The notes under the pieces: generated by a model
What the model saw: the letters and a program-made list of their open reading frames with translations, nothing else
Told to the model about the DNA's origin: nothing
Databases searched by the model: none
Source: Geofilum rubicundum JCM 15548
GTDB taxonomy: Bacteria > Bacteroidota > Bacteroidia > Bacteroidales > Marinilabiliaceae
Reading direction: 5' to 3'
NCBI RefSeq assembly: GCF_000974365.1
Contig: NZ_BAZW01000019.1
Location: 1-64,000, forward strand
DNA: 64,000 nt
In this document: positions 23,467 through 33,390 of the stretch, piece after piece
Position numbering within the stretch: the stretch's first letter is position 1
Layout of the letters: each line of letters starts with the position of its first letter
Made by a program: the position numbers and the translations under genes

Positions 23467-24657
23467 ATGAAATACTTAATTTTTGCTTTTGCCGCCTTGT
23501 TTTTGGTGATGACTGCTCCCGGATGTGGCAGCAGTTCTGAGGCAAACAAGAACAATGAAAATGAGGAAAAGTGGTCCATTCGCATGGCCAATTCCGTCAT
23601 GGCCCGTCACGATAGCCTTTTGGCCATGGATGCTCCCAAGGTTCGTTGGCAGTATGATGTCTCTTTTGTGGGAGAGGCCATTGATAAACTGGGCGGTGTT
23701 GATCCGAAGTATTCGGAGTACATGGAGACTTTTATCGATTATTTTGTTCAGGAAGATGGTTCTGTGAAGCATTATAAGCCAACAGATTATAATATTGACC
23801 GCATTAAGCCGGCCAAGAATGTCATCACGCTTTATAAGCGTACAGGCGAGCAAAAGTACCGCGACGCCATTGAAATGCATGTGGAGCAAATGCGCCATCA
23901 TCCCAAGACGGAATCGGGTGGCTTTTGGCATAAAAAAATCTATCCCAATCAAATCTGGTTGGATGGTTTGTACATGGCTTCCCCGTTTCTGGCACAGTAT
24001 GCCAAAGAGTTTAATGAGCCGGAGTGGTTTGATGAGGTGACCCATGAAATAAAACTGGCCTATGAAGTGACTTTGGATGAAGAAACCGGACTGCTTTATC
24101 ATGCTTATGATGAGAGTCGTGAGCAGCGATGGTCGGACCCCGAGACAGGTCAATCGCCTCATTTCTGGAGTCGTGCCACAGGTTGGTACATGATGGCCCT
24201 GGTGGATGTGTTGGATTTTCTGCCTAAGAATCATCCCGACAGAGACAGTGTTATTACAATTTTGAACAATGTTTCTGAAGCGGTATTGAAGGTGCGTGAT
24301 CCGGAGACCGGACTTTGGTACCAGGTTTTGGATCATTTGGGAGCCGAGGGTAACTACATTGAGGGTTCTGGCTCTGCCATGTTTGCCTATACTTTTGCCA
24401 AAGGGGCTAAAAATGGCTATCTGGATGATACCTATTATGACATGGCCAACGATATTTTTGATGCCATTCTTGAGCATCTTATTGTGGAGGAAGAGAACGG
24501 ATTAATCACCATGACGGATATCTGTGGTGCTTGTGGCCTGGGCGGAAATCCATACCGCGATGGTTCTTATGAGTATTACATCACTGAAAAGGTCTATGAC
24601 AATGACCCCAAAGGTGTGGCTCCTTTTATCATTGCTGCTATTGAATTGGATAGATAA
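23467..24657 (+). CDS. GH105 unsaturated galacturonyl/rhamnogalacturonyl hydrolase
   Basis: Alpha/alpha-barrel hydrolase of 396 aa that releases the 4,5-unsaturated galacturonate from the non-reducing end of lyase products. Start at ATG 23467; longer frames upstream overlap the preceding gene. Lipobox MTAPGC puts the Cys at 20. Family features: QIWLDGLYMASPF (the Asp is the expected catalytic acid), FWSRATGWYMMALVDVLD, GLWYQVLD, EGSGSAMFAYTFAKG and the glycine/cysteine motif CGACGLGGNPYRDGSYEYY. Products feed the KduI/KduD branch at 45.8-47.9 kb. Followed 19 bases later by a second pectate lyase. Frame intact. Confidence 0.92.
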   Translation: MKYLIFAFAALFLVMTAPGCGSSSEANKNNENEEKWSIRMANSVMARHDSLLAMDAPKVRWQYDVSFVGEAIDKLGGVDPKYSEYMETFIDYFVQEDGSVKHYKPTDYNIDRIKPAKNVITLYKRTGEQKYRDAIEMHVEQMRHHPKTESGGFWHKKIYPNQIWLDGLYMASPFLAQYAKEFNEPEWFDEVTHEIKLAYEVTLDEETGLLYHAYDESREQRWSDPETGQSPHFWSRATGWYMMALVDVLDFLPKNHPDRDSVITILNNVSEAVLKVRDPETGLWYQVLDHLGAEGNYIEGSGSAMFAYTFAKGAKNGYLDDTYYDMANDIFDAILEHLIVEEENGLITMTDICGACGLGGNPYRDGSYEYYITEKVYDNDPKGVAPFIIAAIELDR

Positions 24658-24676
24658 TCCGTTAAATTTAAATGAG

Positions 24677-26014
24677 ATGAGAAGATTAGTAATGTGGATG
24701 TTGGGTGTGTTGATGGTGGCTTGTAACAGTACCGGGCAGCCTGTCAATGGTGAAAAGCCTTTGGCTTTTCCCGGCGCAGAAGGTGCGGGAAAATACACCG
24801 TTGGCGGTCGTGGCGGAGAAGTGTATGTAGTGACCAATCTCAAGGATGAGGGAGAAGGCAGTCTGCGTAAAGGCGTTCAAAAACATGGCGCCCGAACCAT
24901 TGTCTTTGCGGTGAGTGGGACCATTTTGTTGAATCGTCCCATGGATATCAACAATGATAGCATTACTATTGCCGGACAAACCGCTCCCGGAGACGGTATC
25001 TGTTTACAGGGTTATGGTTTGAATATTAAAGCCAATGAGGTGATCGTTAGATATCTGCGCATTCGTCCCGGTGATATTTATGAGGTGGAGCAGGATGCGG
25101 TTTCTACCATTGGTCGCAAAAACATCATCATTGACCACTGCAGCATGAGTTGGGGTAATGACGAAGTGTTGTCTGCCTATAATATAGAAAACCTGACGGT
25201 ACAGTGGTGTTTGATCAGTGAGAGTCTCAATGAATCGCATCACCACAAGGGCGAACATGGCTATGGTGGTATTTGGGGAGGCCATAAAGCCACTTTTCAC
25301 CACAATCTGCTGGCCCATCATACCAGTCGCAACCCCCGTTTTCAGGGAGGTCGCAGCTTGAAGCCCGGTCAGGAAGAGTTGGTGGAAATGGTCAATAATG
25401 TCATCTACAACTATGCCGAAAAGGCGGCCTATGCCGGTGAAGCCGGTCAATACAACATGATTGCCAACTATTTTAAGCCGGGACCGGCCACTTCTAAAAG
25501 TGAACGCAGGTACATCATTGAGCCTTATGCGCCGCTTGGAAAGTTCTATCTGAATGGAAATGTTGTCGTAGGTGCTCCGGAAGTAACGGAAGATAATAGC
25601 CTGGGCATTAATACCAAAAGGGGGTCCTTAGAAGAAATTGTAGCTCAGGTTCCCTTTTCTGTATCAGATTATAAGGTTCGTGGCGCTGAAGAAGCCTATG
25701 AAGCTGTATTAACGGGTGTTGGCGCCAGTCACAAGCGCGATGTCATTGACCAGCGGGTAATTGCTGAAGTGCGTGAAGGCACAGCAACTTACGGCAGGAA
25801 TGGTATTCTGGACAGCCAGGAACAAGTGGGCGGATGGCCGGATTTATTGAGCGCTGAGGTGCCTTTGGATGGCGATGGCGATGGCATGCCCGACACCTGG
25901 GAGGAAGCCAATGGTTTGAATTCTAAGGAGTCATATGACCATAGCGCTTATGATTTGTCAAAGCACTATACCAACCTTGAAGTTTATATGAATAGTTTGG
26001 TAGATCTTGATTAA
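24677..26014 (+). CDS. PL1 pectate lyase lipoprotein
   Basis: Second PL1 enzyme, 445 aa from ATG 24677. The signal ends in the lipobox LMVAC with Cys near 15, so it is lipid-anchored, probably on the cell surface or in the periplasm. The core is very like the T9SS lyase at 10539: AFPGAEGAGKYTVGGRGGE, QTAPGDGICLQG, DHCSMSWGNDE, HHNLLAHHTSRNPRF, then DGDGDGMPDTWEEANGL. It lacks the T9SS tail and Ig-like module, which suggests a division of labour between released and anchored lyases. It follows GH105 closely and precedes the CE12-GH28 fusion. Frame intact. Confidence 0.92.
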   Translation: MRRLVMWMLGVLMVACNSTGQPVNGEKPLAFPGAEGAGKYTVGGRGGEVYVVTNLKDEGEGSLRKGVQKHGARTIVFAVSGTILLNRPMDINNDSITIAGQTAPGDGICLQGYGLNIKANEVIVRYLRIRPGDIYEVEQDAVSTIGRKNIIIDHCSMSWGNDEVLSAYNIENLTVQWCLISESLNESHHHKGEHGYGGIWGGHKATFHHNLLAHHTSRNPRFQGGRSLKPGQEELVEMVNNVIYNYAEKAAYAGEAGQYNMIANYFKPGPATSKSERRYIIEPYAPLGKFYLNGNVVVGAPEVTEDNSLGINTKRGSLEEIVAQVPFSVSDYKVRGAEEAYEAVLTGVGASHKRDVIDQRVIAEVREGTATYGRNGILDSQEQVGGWPDLLSAEVPLDGDGDGMPDTWEEANGLNSKESYDHSAYDLSKHYTNLEVYMNSLVDLD

Positions 26015-26043
26015 ATTTTTTTCGATGTTTTTTCTGTTTTTGG

Positions 26044-26080
26044 TACCTTTCGTGGCTTTTCGTGGCTGCGAAAGGTATTT
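26044..26080 (+). terminator. Hairpin after PL1
   Basis: TACCTTTCG (26044-26052) and CGAAAGGTA (26069-26077) form a perfect 9-bp stem followed by TTTGTTTA. It lies between the lipoprotein PL1 and the CE12-GH28 gene, so it may be partial termination. Confidence 0.45.
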
Positions 26081-26104
26081 GTTTATAGAACTAATTTGTA
26101 TCTC

Positions 26105-28217
26105 ATGAAAAATATTAAATTTTTAGCTCTAGTCGGGCTCCTCTTCCTGCTGGGTTTTACTGCCGAAAAGGAGCGGAACACCGTTACCCTGTTTCTGATT
26201 GGTGATAGTACCATGCAGGACTACGCACGTCATTCAGATTATATGGAAAAGCGTTTTCCCATGACGGGTTGGGGACAAGTGTTTCCTGCCTATATGGCAC
26301 CTGATAGTCTTGCCAAATTGAGCCAATTGGTAGGGATGGATGCGGTGGTGGTGGACAACCGATCCATAGGTGGTCGAAGTACCCGTAGTTTTTTTCAGGA
26401 AGGACGCTGGCGGTCGGTCTATGAAGATTTGAAGCCGGGCGATCTGGTGGTGATTCAATTTGGACACAATGACCAGTCGACCAAAGGAGAGCGCTTTGTT
26501 TCCGTAGAAGGTTATAAGGAGTTTTTACGCTTGTATGTCACCCAGGCCCGCCAAAAAGGAGCTATGCCCATTTTGCTGACGCCTGTTACCAATAACCATA
26601 AATGGGCGGATGGTGCCCTTCAGAATGCCCATGGGGATTATCCCGATGCGGTTAAGGAAGTGGCCGCTGAGTTGCAGGTGGCTTTGATTGACCTTAACCA
26701 GTTATCCATGAAAGCCTTTTCGAGATATGGCAAGGAACAATTGGGGGCCCGCTTTTTTATGAATCTTGATGCGGGAAAATATGTGGCTTATCCGGATGGT
26801 CTGGATGATAACACCCATTTTCAAACGGAAGGCGCAAAAGCAGTGGCGCAACTGGTTTTTGAAGGCATGCAGTCCCTGAGAAGGGAGCCAGGAATGGTTC
26901 ATGTTTCGACAACTACAAAACCCCGACCTGCTGCCACGAAATTTGATACCAAGGAGGAGATTTTGGCCCGTATTGTTGCACCGACATTTCCGGATAAAGA
27001 CTTTTTTATTTCTGAGTATGGTGGTGCCGGGGATGGCACCACCGATAATAAGCCAGCTTTCGACCAAGCCATGCAGGCTTCTGAAGAAGCTGGCGGTGGG
27101 CGGATTATCGTCCCTGCCGGAAATTATCTGCTCAAGGGACCCATGCATTTTGTCAGCAACACCGAATTGCATTTAGAAGAGGGGGCACGCCTGTTTTTTA
27201 GCAGTGATCCGGCCCACTACCTACCTGTGGTGGCCACCAGTTGGGAAGGTACTTTGTTGTACAATTACAGTCCCTTTATCTACGCCTACCAATGCGAGAA
27301 TGTGGCCATTACCGGAAAGGGGACCATTGATGGTGAGGCCTCTGAAACGTGGCAGTTGTGGCGCGACAAGCAGAAGGACAGCCAGCTGCTGTCGCGGGAG
27401 ATGAACAACAACGCCGTGCCGGTGGCGGAACGTATTTTTGGAGAGGGTCATTACCTGCGTCCGCACCTGATTCAGTTCTACGATTGTAAGAATATTCTTG
27501 TGGAAGATGTCCTGATTGAAGATTCACCCTTTTGGTGTGTGCATTTGTTAATGAGTCAGAATGTTACGGTGCGTGGGGTTCGTTTTGATGCCCACAATAA
27601 AAACAACGATGGCATTGATCCGGAGTATTCTCAGGATGTTTTAATTGAGAATGTGGCATTCAATAACGGGGACGACAATGTGGCCATTAAAGCCGGTCGT
27701 GATCTGGAGGGAAGAACCCTGGGCCTGAGCACCAAGAACATTATTGTACGCAATTGCAAGCTTAAAGGACTGCATGGCATTGTCATTGGCAGTGAAATGG
27801 CGGCCGGTGTGCACAACGTGTTTGTGGAAGATTGTGAGGCGAGCGGTTATCTGAAAAGGGGACTGTATATTAAATCCAATCCCGACAGGAGGGGAAATTT
27901 CACACATTTACTTTAAGAATGTGAAGTTGGATCAGGTGGAGGATGCCTTTTTTATTACTTCGTTTTACCACCAGCAGGGAGAGGGGCATGTGACCCACAT
28001 TCATGATATTTTTGTGGAGGATATTTACTGCCGTGAAGCTACGGCCGGAGGTATTGTGGTGCATGGTTTTCCGGAGTTAAAGGTGCACGATATTTATTTT
28101 AGAAATGTGACCATTGAGAAAGCGGAGGTGGCTTTTGATTTGAGAGATGCCCGGAATATTGTTCTGGAGGATGTGTCCATTGGGGGGCAGGCTGGTCCGC
28201 CAAGCTGGGTTCAATAA
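26105..28217 (+). CDS. CE12 acetylesterase fused to GH28 polygalacturonase (one frame break)
   Basis: Two-domain pectin enzyme of about 703-704 aa. Start ATG 26105 gives a signal peptide ending near GFTAEKE. Residues about 25-260 are a CE12 SGNH esterase: LIGDSTMQDY (Ser35), GGRSTRSF, FGHND (Asn122), DDNTHF (Asp235, His238). A short Pro/Thr linker follows. From about residue 300 is a GH28 beta-helix: GGAGDGTTDNKPAFDQAM, NNDGIDPEYS, GDDNVAIKAGR, HGIVIGSEMAAGV. The frame breaks in the G-run 27888-27894; the next frame supplies EISHIYFKNVKLDQVEDAF and the C-terminus. Two missing G (or one extra base) would restore it. One protein could therefore deacetylate and then hydrolyse the same chain. Confidence 0.88.
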
Positions 28218-28321
28218 AAGCGATAATCAACTTGATTTTATTGACGATAATTCATTAGGGTGGGAAGAATTGGTCTCATATGATCCACTTGAAAGAAATA
28301 ACAAAAGAGAAAATTTATCCC

Positions 28322-28329
28322 TAACTTTG
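28322..28329 (+). promoter_or_regulatory. Candidate -7 element for the toxin-antitoxin pair
   Basis: TAACTTTG matches TAnnTTTG, 17 bases before the antitoxin ATG at 28347. No clear -33 TTG at the usual distance. Confidence 0.4.
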
Positions 28330-28346
28330 TAGAAAATCATTTTGTT

Positions 28347-28595
28347 ATGGGAGCAACAGAATTACGACAGTCTTTACATCGAATAATCGACCATGCAGAC
28401 GAACGGTTTTTGCGAATGATTAACTCTTTGGCAAATGAATATGCCAAGGAGGATAATATTGTGGCATACCGCACTGGCAAACCTATTTCTAAAGCGGGAT
28501 TATATTATGAGTTAAAGGAGGCTGAAAAAGAGATAGAAGGGGGAGATTATTTAACCATTGAAGATTTTGCAAAAGAGTCTGAGAAATGGGATTAA
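28347..28595 (+). CDS. Antitoxin component of a RelE/ParE-type toxin-antitoxin system
   Basis: Small acidic protein of 82 aa. Its short helix-rich N-terminus (GATELRQSLHRIIDHADERFL), the YRTGKPISKAGLYYEL stretch and the acidic tail resemble antitoxins encoded next to RelE/ParE toxins in Bacteroidetes. It overlaps the toxin gene by 10 bases, the usual order antitoxin then toxin. It would bind and neutralise the toxin and probably repress the operon, although no classical DNA-binding domain is obvious. Assignment depends mainly on context. Confidence 0.65.
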   Translation: MGATELRQSLHRIIDHADERFLRMINSLANEYAKEDNIVAYRTGKPISKAGLYYELKEAEKEIEGGDYLTIEDFAKESEKWD

Positions 28596-28906
28596 AGAAT
28601 ACAGAGGTTGTCATTAGCCGCCATGCAAGGACTTCGATAAGGCAAATCTATGAATATATCAAAAACCGAGAAAAATCTGTCAGTATAGCTCATTATGTCC
28701 GGGAATCAATTATTAATAAGTGTTTTAGTCTAAGAGATTTTTCTGGTTTCTCAAAAGAACCTTATTTGGAGGAATACCCTGAAGACTACCGCTCTGTAAG
28801 GTTATGGAGTTACGTTATCATTTACATTGTTAAGGAGAAACAAGTACGGGTATTAAATGTCGTTCATGGAAAAGAACATCCGGAATCAAGAAAGGAACTG
28901 GAATAA
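28586..28906 (+). CDS. RelE/ParE-family toxin
   Basis: 106 aa with the RelE/ParE fold pattern: an N-terminal strand (VVISRHARTSIRQIYEYI), two helices, then PEDYRSVRLWSYVIIYIVKE and the terminal strand VRVLNVVHGKEHP, in which the Arg and His are typical. The toxin either cleaves mRNA at the ribosome (RelE) or poisons gyrase (ParE); the sequence does not decide between them. Located between the pectin enzymes and the uronate catabolic operon, perhaps stabilising the locus. Starts inside the antitoxin gene. Confidence 0.72.
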   Translation: MGLKNTEVVISRHARTSIRQIYEYIKNREKSVSIAHYVRESIINKCFSLRDFSGFSKEPYLEEYPEDYRSVRLWSYVIIYIVKEKQVRVLNVVHGKEHPESRKELE

Positions 28907-28950
28907 AATGCCCGCAAAGAGTTCTGAAACAAGATTGTTTTCATGCAAAA

Positions 28951-29010
28951 AAAGAACCACGGAGGACCAAGATTGATGATTCAATTTTGTCACCGTGGTT
29001 TCTTTCTTTT
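28951..29010. terminator. Bidirectional hairpin between the toxin gene and uxaE
   Basis: AACCACGG (28955-28962) pairs with CCGTGGTT (28993-29000). A-rich DNA precedes and TTCTTTCTTTTT follows, so it could end the toxin transcript and, on the minus strand, the uxaE transcript. Confidence 0.45.
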
Positions 29011-29023
29011 TATTTGGAATGAC

Positions 29024-30272
29024 CTACAACGCCAATAAACGTTTGAGGTGGCGGTCGTAAATGTTGTCATACACACAGCTGCCTACAATGTCGGCGTGCT
29101 TTTCGAGCAGCTATTGTATTGGTCGATTTGTTCGGCTGCCAGCTTATAGCCAACGTGCACCAGCTGACGCAGGTTGGGATTGTATTGCGGGTGACCGGGA
29201 ATGTGGCGTAAGGCATTGGCAAAGTCTTCATTGCTCCATACTTTGACTTCCTCTGCTGTTGGTAGCTGACTTTCATCAATATCAATGACATCGGCATACG
29301 GGGCACACAATTTCTCTACATTTTGCAAAGCTTTGCCATAAATCTCTTTAACAAAATCCAGCGCTTCTCCGCCGGCCAGGGCCAGTCCGATGACTTCTTC
29401 CAACCAGGTGGTGCCGGCTGTTTTCAGGTGAAAGCCCTTGTCGTGCTTCTGGGTGAGCTCCCGGATGGGGTCATAAATACTGAACTTGTCCGATCCCGAA
29501 TGGATGCTGAGTTTGAGCTCTTCGGGCAGTCCGAAGGTTTTAACGGCAAAATCAATCACCATTAAGTTGGCTTCAAATTCCAGGGCAAAGGCCTTGGTGT
29601 CGCCACATAGTCTACACCTTTGTTAAACCTTCCGGTAAATTTGGGCGCAATGGTCTGCGCAGGCACCTTGTAGTGCGCCAGCATGGCCAGAATAAAGAAC
29701 AGTTCCACCGGTGTTTGGGGTTCAGGCACCTCGTCCATTGACACCTCTGTAATGAAGTTGCCTACCCCTTTGGCAGCGGCAATTTTCTTGTAAGTCTCAC
29801 CCGCCATGCAGGCGGCATATAAATACTGGTTCGCAATTTTATTGACCTGCTCCCTGGTGGGGCTAAAAGGTTTTTCAATGCCAGGGATGGCAAAGGTCCC
29901 GATATAGGGAATCATCTTCTCTACAAAGGCTTCGTGTTGAGCGGTATTGCCCTGCTTGCCTATGTAGGAGGCCACATCAATGGTAAAGAAGTCGGAACTG
30001 TCCATAAAGCGATCCACCGTATCCAGATTGATATGGTCGGCATCCACGAAATAGGGCTTGTTCCATCCCATCTCTTTAATGGTAACTTCAACGGCTTTCC
30101 GGGCGTCGGTTGGCTCGCTGCCAATAGTGGTGTGCTCGCGGTTGGATTTGTTCCAGACCGGCGAAATGTCGAAGCCCTTTTTGGTGGCTTCAACAACGGC
30201 CTTTAATTGGTAGGAGGCTTGATGGGCAAAGCGGTCGCCCATTCCGATGGAGTATTTTGATAATTTTTTCAT
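29024..30272 (-). CDS. uxaE: Tagaturonate epimerase UxaE (two frame breaks)
   Basis: Converts D-tagaturonate to D-fructuronate, linking galacturonate to the glucuronate branch. About 416 aa after repair. The N-terminal frame (from 30272) has SIGMGDRFAHQASYQLKAV and PYFVDADHINLDTVDRF. Reading GGC as GGGC at 29603-29604 (minus strand) gives VDYVGDTKAFALEFEANL and joins VIDFAVKTFGLP and LSIHSGSDKFSIY. A second missing base at 29110 restores SLLEKHADIVGSC and the C-terminus YDRHLKRLLAL ending at 29024. Length and motifs fit the family formerly annotated as a hypothetical uronate epimerase. It is the last gene of the minus-strand uronate cluster, after a LacI regulator. Confidence 0.88.
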
Positions 30273-30465
30273 TTTGAAATTTTGATTATGTTATTTAAAA
30301 TATCAGTTCGTTGCTGTTTTGTAAATAGCCGTTTTCCAGCGAACTGTGCTTGCTGGTAGCAGAAATATAACTTGCTGGATGTTATGAGTTTTATTTTGCC
30401 TATCCACCTCATGATCCCGCTTCGCGGGACTACGCTTCGCTTGTCTCCAACCCAACGATCTATTG

Positions 30466-31515
30466 CTAAAAGAGATCGACATTTTCTACATTGATGATTT
30501 CCACCGGTTGAAATTCTTTTTTGGAAATAATTTGTCCGGTCGTCAGGTATTCAAACATACGTTTGACGGCTTTTTCTGCCTGCTTCATCGGTTTTTGACC
30601 AATTAAAAACCGAATGATGCCTTTTTTCAGATAGTCCTTATTCTTGCGGGTTAGCTCATAGCCAACCACAATCACATTCTGTAGCTTACGACTTTCAATG
30701 TAGCGGGCTATGGCGTGTGTTTTAGCACTGCTCACCAAAATGGCGCAATGTTGGGATTGGATTTGGAATATTTGGTCCATCCGCTCCTCGATGAGCGATC
30801 TTTCAGATACGGGTATCTCCACAGTGATTTTCATACCGTGGTTTTTGCCGGCATCTAAGAAATAGCTCATAAAGCCTTGATTGCGCCGGTTGAGGTGTTG
30901 GGTATTTTCTAAATCTTTGGCCAGATTAACAATCAGAATGTCCTTTTCAGGGTTTAAGCCATAATCGATCAGACTGGCCGCAACGCGGCCACCCTGATAG
31001 GCATCTTCTCCTACAAAGGACAGGCAATTGGCATTCTCAATATAGGTGTCGATGAAAATGTAGGGAATGCTTTTGTCGTCCAGCTGGTTACAAAACTGAA
31101 TGGCTTCCTTTTTCAGGATGGGGGCAAAAATGACCCCTTCCGGATTGTATTCAATTATTTCCTGGGCCTTTTGATTGAAATCTGCTTCGTTGTGCAATTC
31201 AAAGAAGAAGAAACGCACATCCACGAAAAAAGGTCTCAAATCGTTAATGGCCTTTTCGATGCCCTGGGGGTGCATCATCCAAAAAACGTTATCATTACCA
31301 CCGCGCGGCAGTAAAGCCGCGAGGTGGTATTGTTTTTTGGCTGTCAGGGCCTGAGCTACAATGTTGGGTTGATAATGCATTTCGCGGGCGATGGTAAGCA
31401 CCTTTTCCTTGGTCTCTGCCGCTACTTCTCCCCGGTTGTGTAATACTCTGTCAACCGTTCCAATGGAGACGCCTGCTTTTTCTGCAATATCTTTTATTCT
31501 GACTTGCTTCATCAT
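30466..31515 (-). CDS. LacI-family transcriptional regulator of the uronate operon
   Basis: 349 aa. The N-terminal helix-turn-helix is [20 protein letters not shown] with the hinge region [15 protein letters not shown] periplasmic-binding-protein-like effector domain follows ([57 protein letters not shown]). This subgroup has [13 protein letters not shown] rather than the classical TVSR, as in many Bacteroidetes sugar regulators. It starts 24 bases after dctM and precedes uxaE. It probably responds to a uronate or a KDG-type intermediate; the ligand is unknown. The 3' flank holds a small hairpin (30415-30429) but no T-tract. Confidence 0.85.
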   Translation of the reverse strand: MMKQVRIKDIAEKAGVSIGTVDRVLHNRGEVAAETKEKVLTIAREMHYQPNIVAQALTAKKQYHLAALLPRGGNDNVFWMMHPQGIEKAINDLRPFFVDVRFFFFELHNEADFNQKAQEIIEYNPEGVIFAPILKKEAIQFCNQLDDKSIPYIFIDTYIENANCLSFVGEDAYQGGRVAASLIDYGLNPEKDILIVNLAKDLENTQHLNRRNQGFMSYFLDAGKNHGMKITVEIPVSERSLIEERMDQIFQIQSQHCAILVSSAKTHAIARYIESRKLQNVIVVGYELTRKNKDYLKKGIIRFLIGQKPMKQAEKAVKRMFEYLTTGQIISKKEFQPVEIINVENVDLF

Positions 31516-31539
31516 TTGATGAGTGTATGGTTCTATTGG

Positions 31540-32843
31540 TTAAAATCCGAATAATCGTGGTACAAACATGGTGATGGCAGGGAAAAAGGTGATGATGACC
31601 AATACCACAATCATGGCAATAAAGAAGGGGATCAATGGTCTGACCACATCCTGTATCTTCAGGTTGGCTACACTACAACCAATAAATAACACGGAACCTA
31701 CCGGTGGGGTACACAGACCAATGTTCAGGTTGAGTATCATGATAATACCAAAGTGAATGGGGTCAATGCCCAACTGGGTGGTTACAATGGGTAAAAATAT
31801 GGGTGTGAAGATGAGTACCGCTGGTGTCATGTCCATAAAAATACCCACAAACAACAGGATGAGGTTGATCATCAATAGGATGATGAGTGGGTTGGATGAG
31901 ACAGACAGTAAACCGTCACTGACGGTTTGCGGGATGTTCTCGAAGGACATCACCCAGGATAAGCCAATGGACGTGGCAATCAGCAGCATGACGATACCTG
32001 TGGTCTTCACTGTTTTAATGATAATGCCCGGCAGATGTTTGAAGGAGACTTCCCGGTACACAAAGGCCAGTATCAGACAGTACACAACGGCTATGGCTGA
32101 GGCTTCGGTCGCTGTGAAATAACCGGCCACAATACCACCAATCACAATGACCAGCATTAACAGACTGGGAATGGCCGCTAAAAATTTCTTCGCACCGGCT
32201 TTAAATGGAATGACATCGCCCACGGGATATTTTTTGCGGTAGGCATAATAGCCACCAACAAGCATCAGGCTATCCCGGTTAATATACCCGGAATGTATCC
32301 AGCCATAAACAGGGCAGCAATGGAAACTCCACCACTGGCCAGAGAGTAAACGATGAGGATGTTACTCGGCGGAATGGCCAATCCGGTGGTGGCTGAGGTG
32401 ACGTTGATGGCAGCGGAGAAGTTTTCTTCGTAACCGGCCTTTTTCATCTGTGGCCCCATGATGGAGCCGATGGCTGAAGCCGAGGCGGCTGCTGATCCGG
32501 AGATAGCACCAAATAGCATATTGGCCATGACGTTCACAAAGGCCAGTCCACCCGGAAAACGGCCGACCAACACTTTGGCAAATTCAATGAGTCGCATGGC
32601 AATTCCGCCTGAGTTCATGAGCTGTCCCGCTAATATGAAAAAGGGGATGGCCAATAATGAGAAACTCTCTAAACCAGTGGCCATTCGTTGGGCCATTGTT
32701 GAAAAGGCCGGCAGCGCATCAAAACTCACCAGCATGGTGGTGAGGGCTGATAGTCCGATACTGTAGGCCACGGGAACGCCAATGACCAGAAAGAAAATAA
32801 AGGAGGCGACCAGTACTACAATTCCTAATATATCCAAATCCAT
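31540..32843 (-). CDS. dctM: TRAP transporter large permease DctM (one frame break)
   Basis: Large membrane subunit of a tripartite ATP-independent periplasmic transporter, about 434 aa with around 12 helices, driving sodium- or proton-coupled uptake. The first frame has GVPVAYSIGLSAL, FSLLAIPFFILAGQLMNSGG and AISGSAAASASAIGS, all DctM signatures. It breaks near 32268; adding one base (CC to CCC on the coding strand) gives GILTGIALMLVGGYYAYRKK and continues with GLCTPPVGSVLFIG to the end. Neighbours imply uptake of galacturonate or a related hexuronate. It follows dctQ by 2 bases. Confidence 0.92.
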
Positions 32844-32845
32844 GG

Positions 32846-33334
32846 TTATTCTTGTTTAAATGATTTGTGTTGTTTAACTAAGTGGCTGATGTCATCAATG
32901 GCATAATAGCACATCAGTAGGCCGCTAATGGGAACAATCATGTATACATATCCCACGGGGACTTGCATGGATGCCGATAACTGACCCAGTACAAACCGGG
33001 TGTAAACCAGCCAGGAGCCGCCTACTACCATGATGGTCAGACTGAAAACCACCACCAGGAAATTGATGAACATCATCATCCGGACCACGTTGATGGGCGA
33101 TAACTTGGTGTGCAATATGTCGATGGCGAGGTGTTCATTTTTGCCTTTTACATAGGCCGCACCGGCCAATCCTACCCAAATAAGCAGGAAGGTTGCCAAC
33201 TCATCGGTAAAGGAACTGGGGTTGCCAAAAAGGTAGCGACTGGCCACCTGCCAGACTACATCCAGCACTAATGTGCTCATGAGAACCACCAGGAAAAATT
33301 CAAGAACTTTATCTACTCTTGCTCTGAATGTCAT
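32846..33334 (-). CDS. dctQ: TRAP transporter small permease DctQ
   Basis: 162 aa with four predicted membrane helices and the DctQ features WQVASRYLFGNPSSFTDELA and FLLIWVGLAGAAYVKGKNEH. It couples the binding protein to the large permease. It lies between dctP and dctM in a tight cluster. Frame intact. Confidence 0.92.
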   Translation of the reverse strand: MTFRARVDKVLEFFLVVLMSTLVLDVVWQVASRYLFGNPSSFTDELATFLLIWVGLAGAAYVKGKNEHLAIDILHTKLSPINVVRMMMFINFLVVVFSLTIMVVGGSWLVYTRFVLGQLSASMQVPVGYVYMIVPISGLLMCYYAIDDISHLVKQHKSFKQE

Positions 33335-33390
33335 AGTATTAATATTGTGATACCGGTCATTGACCGGTAACAGGTTTTTATGATGGTTAT

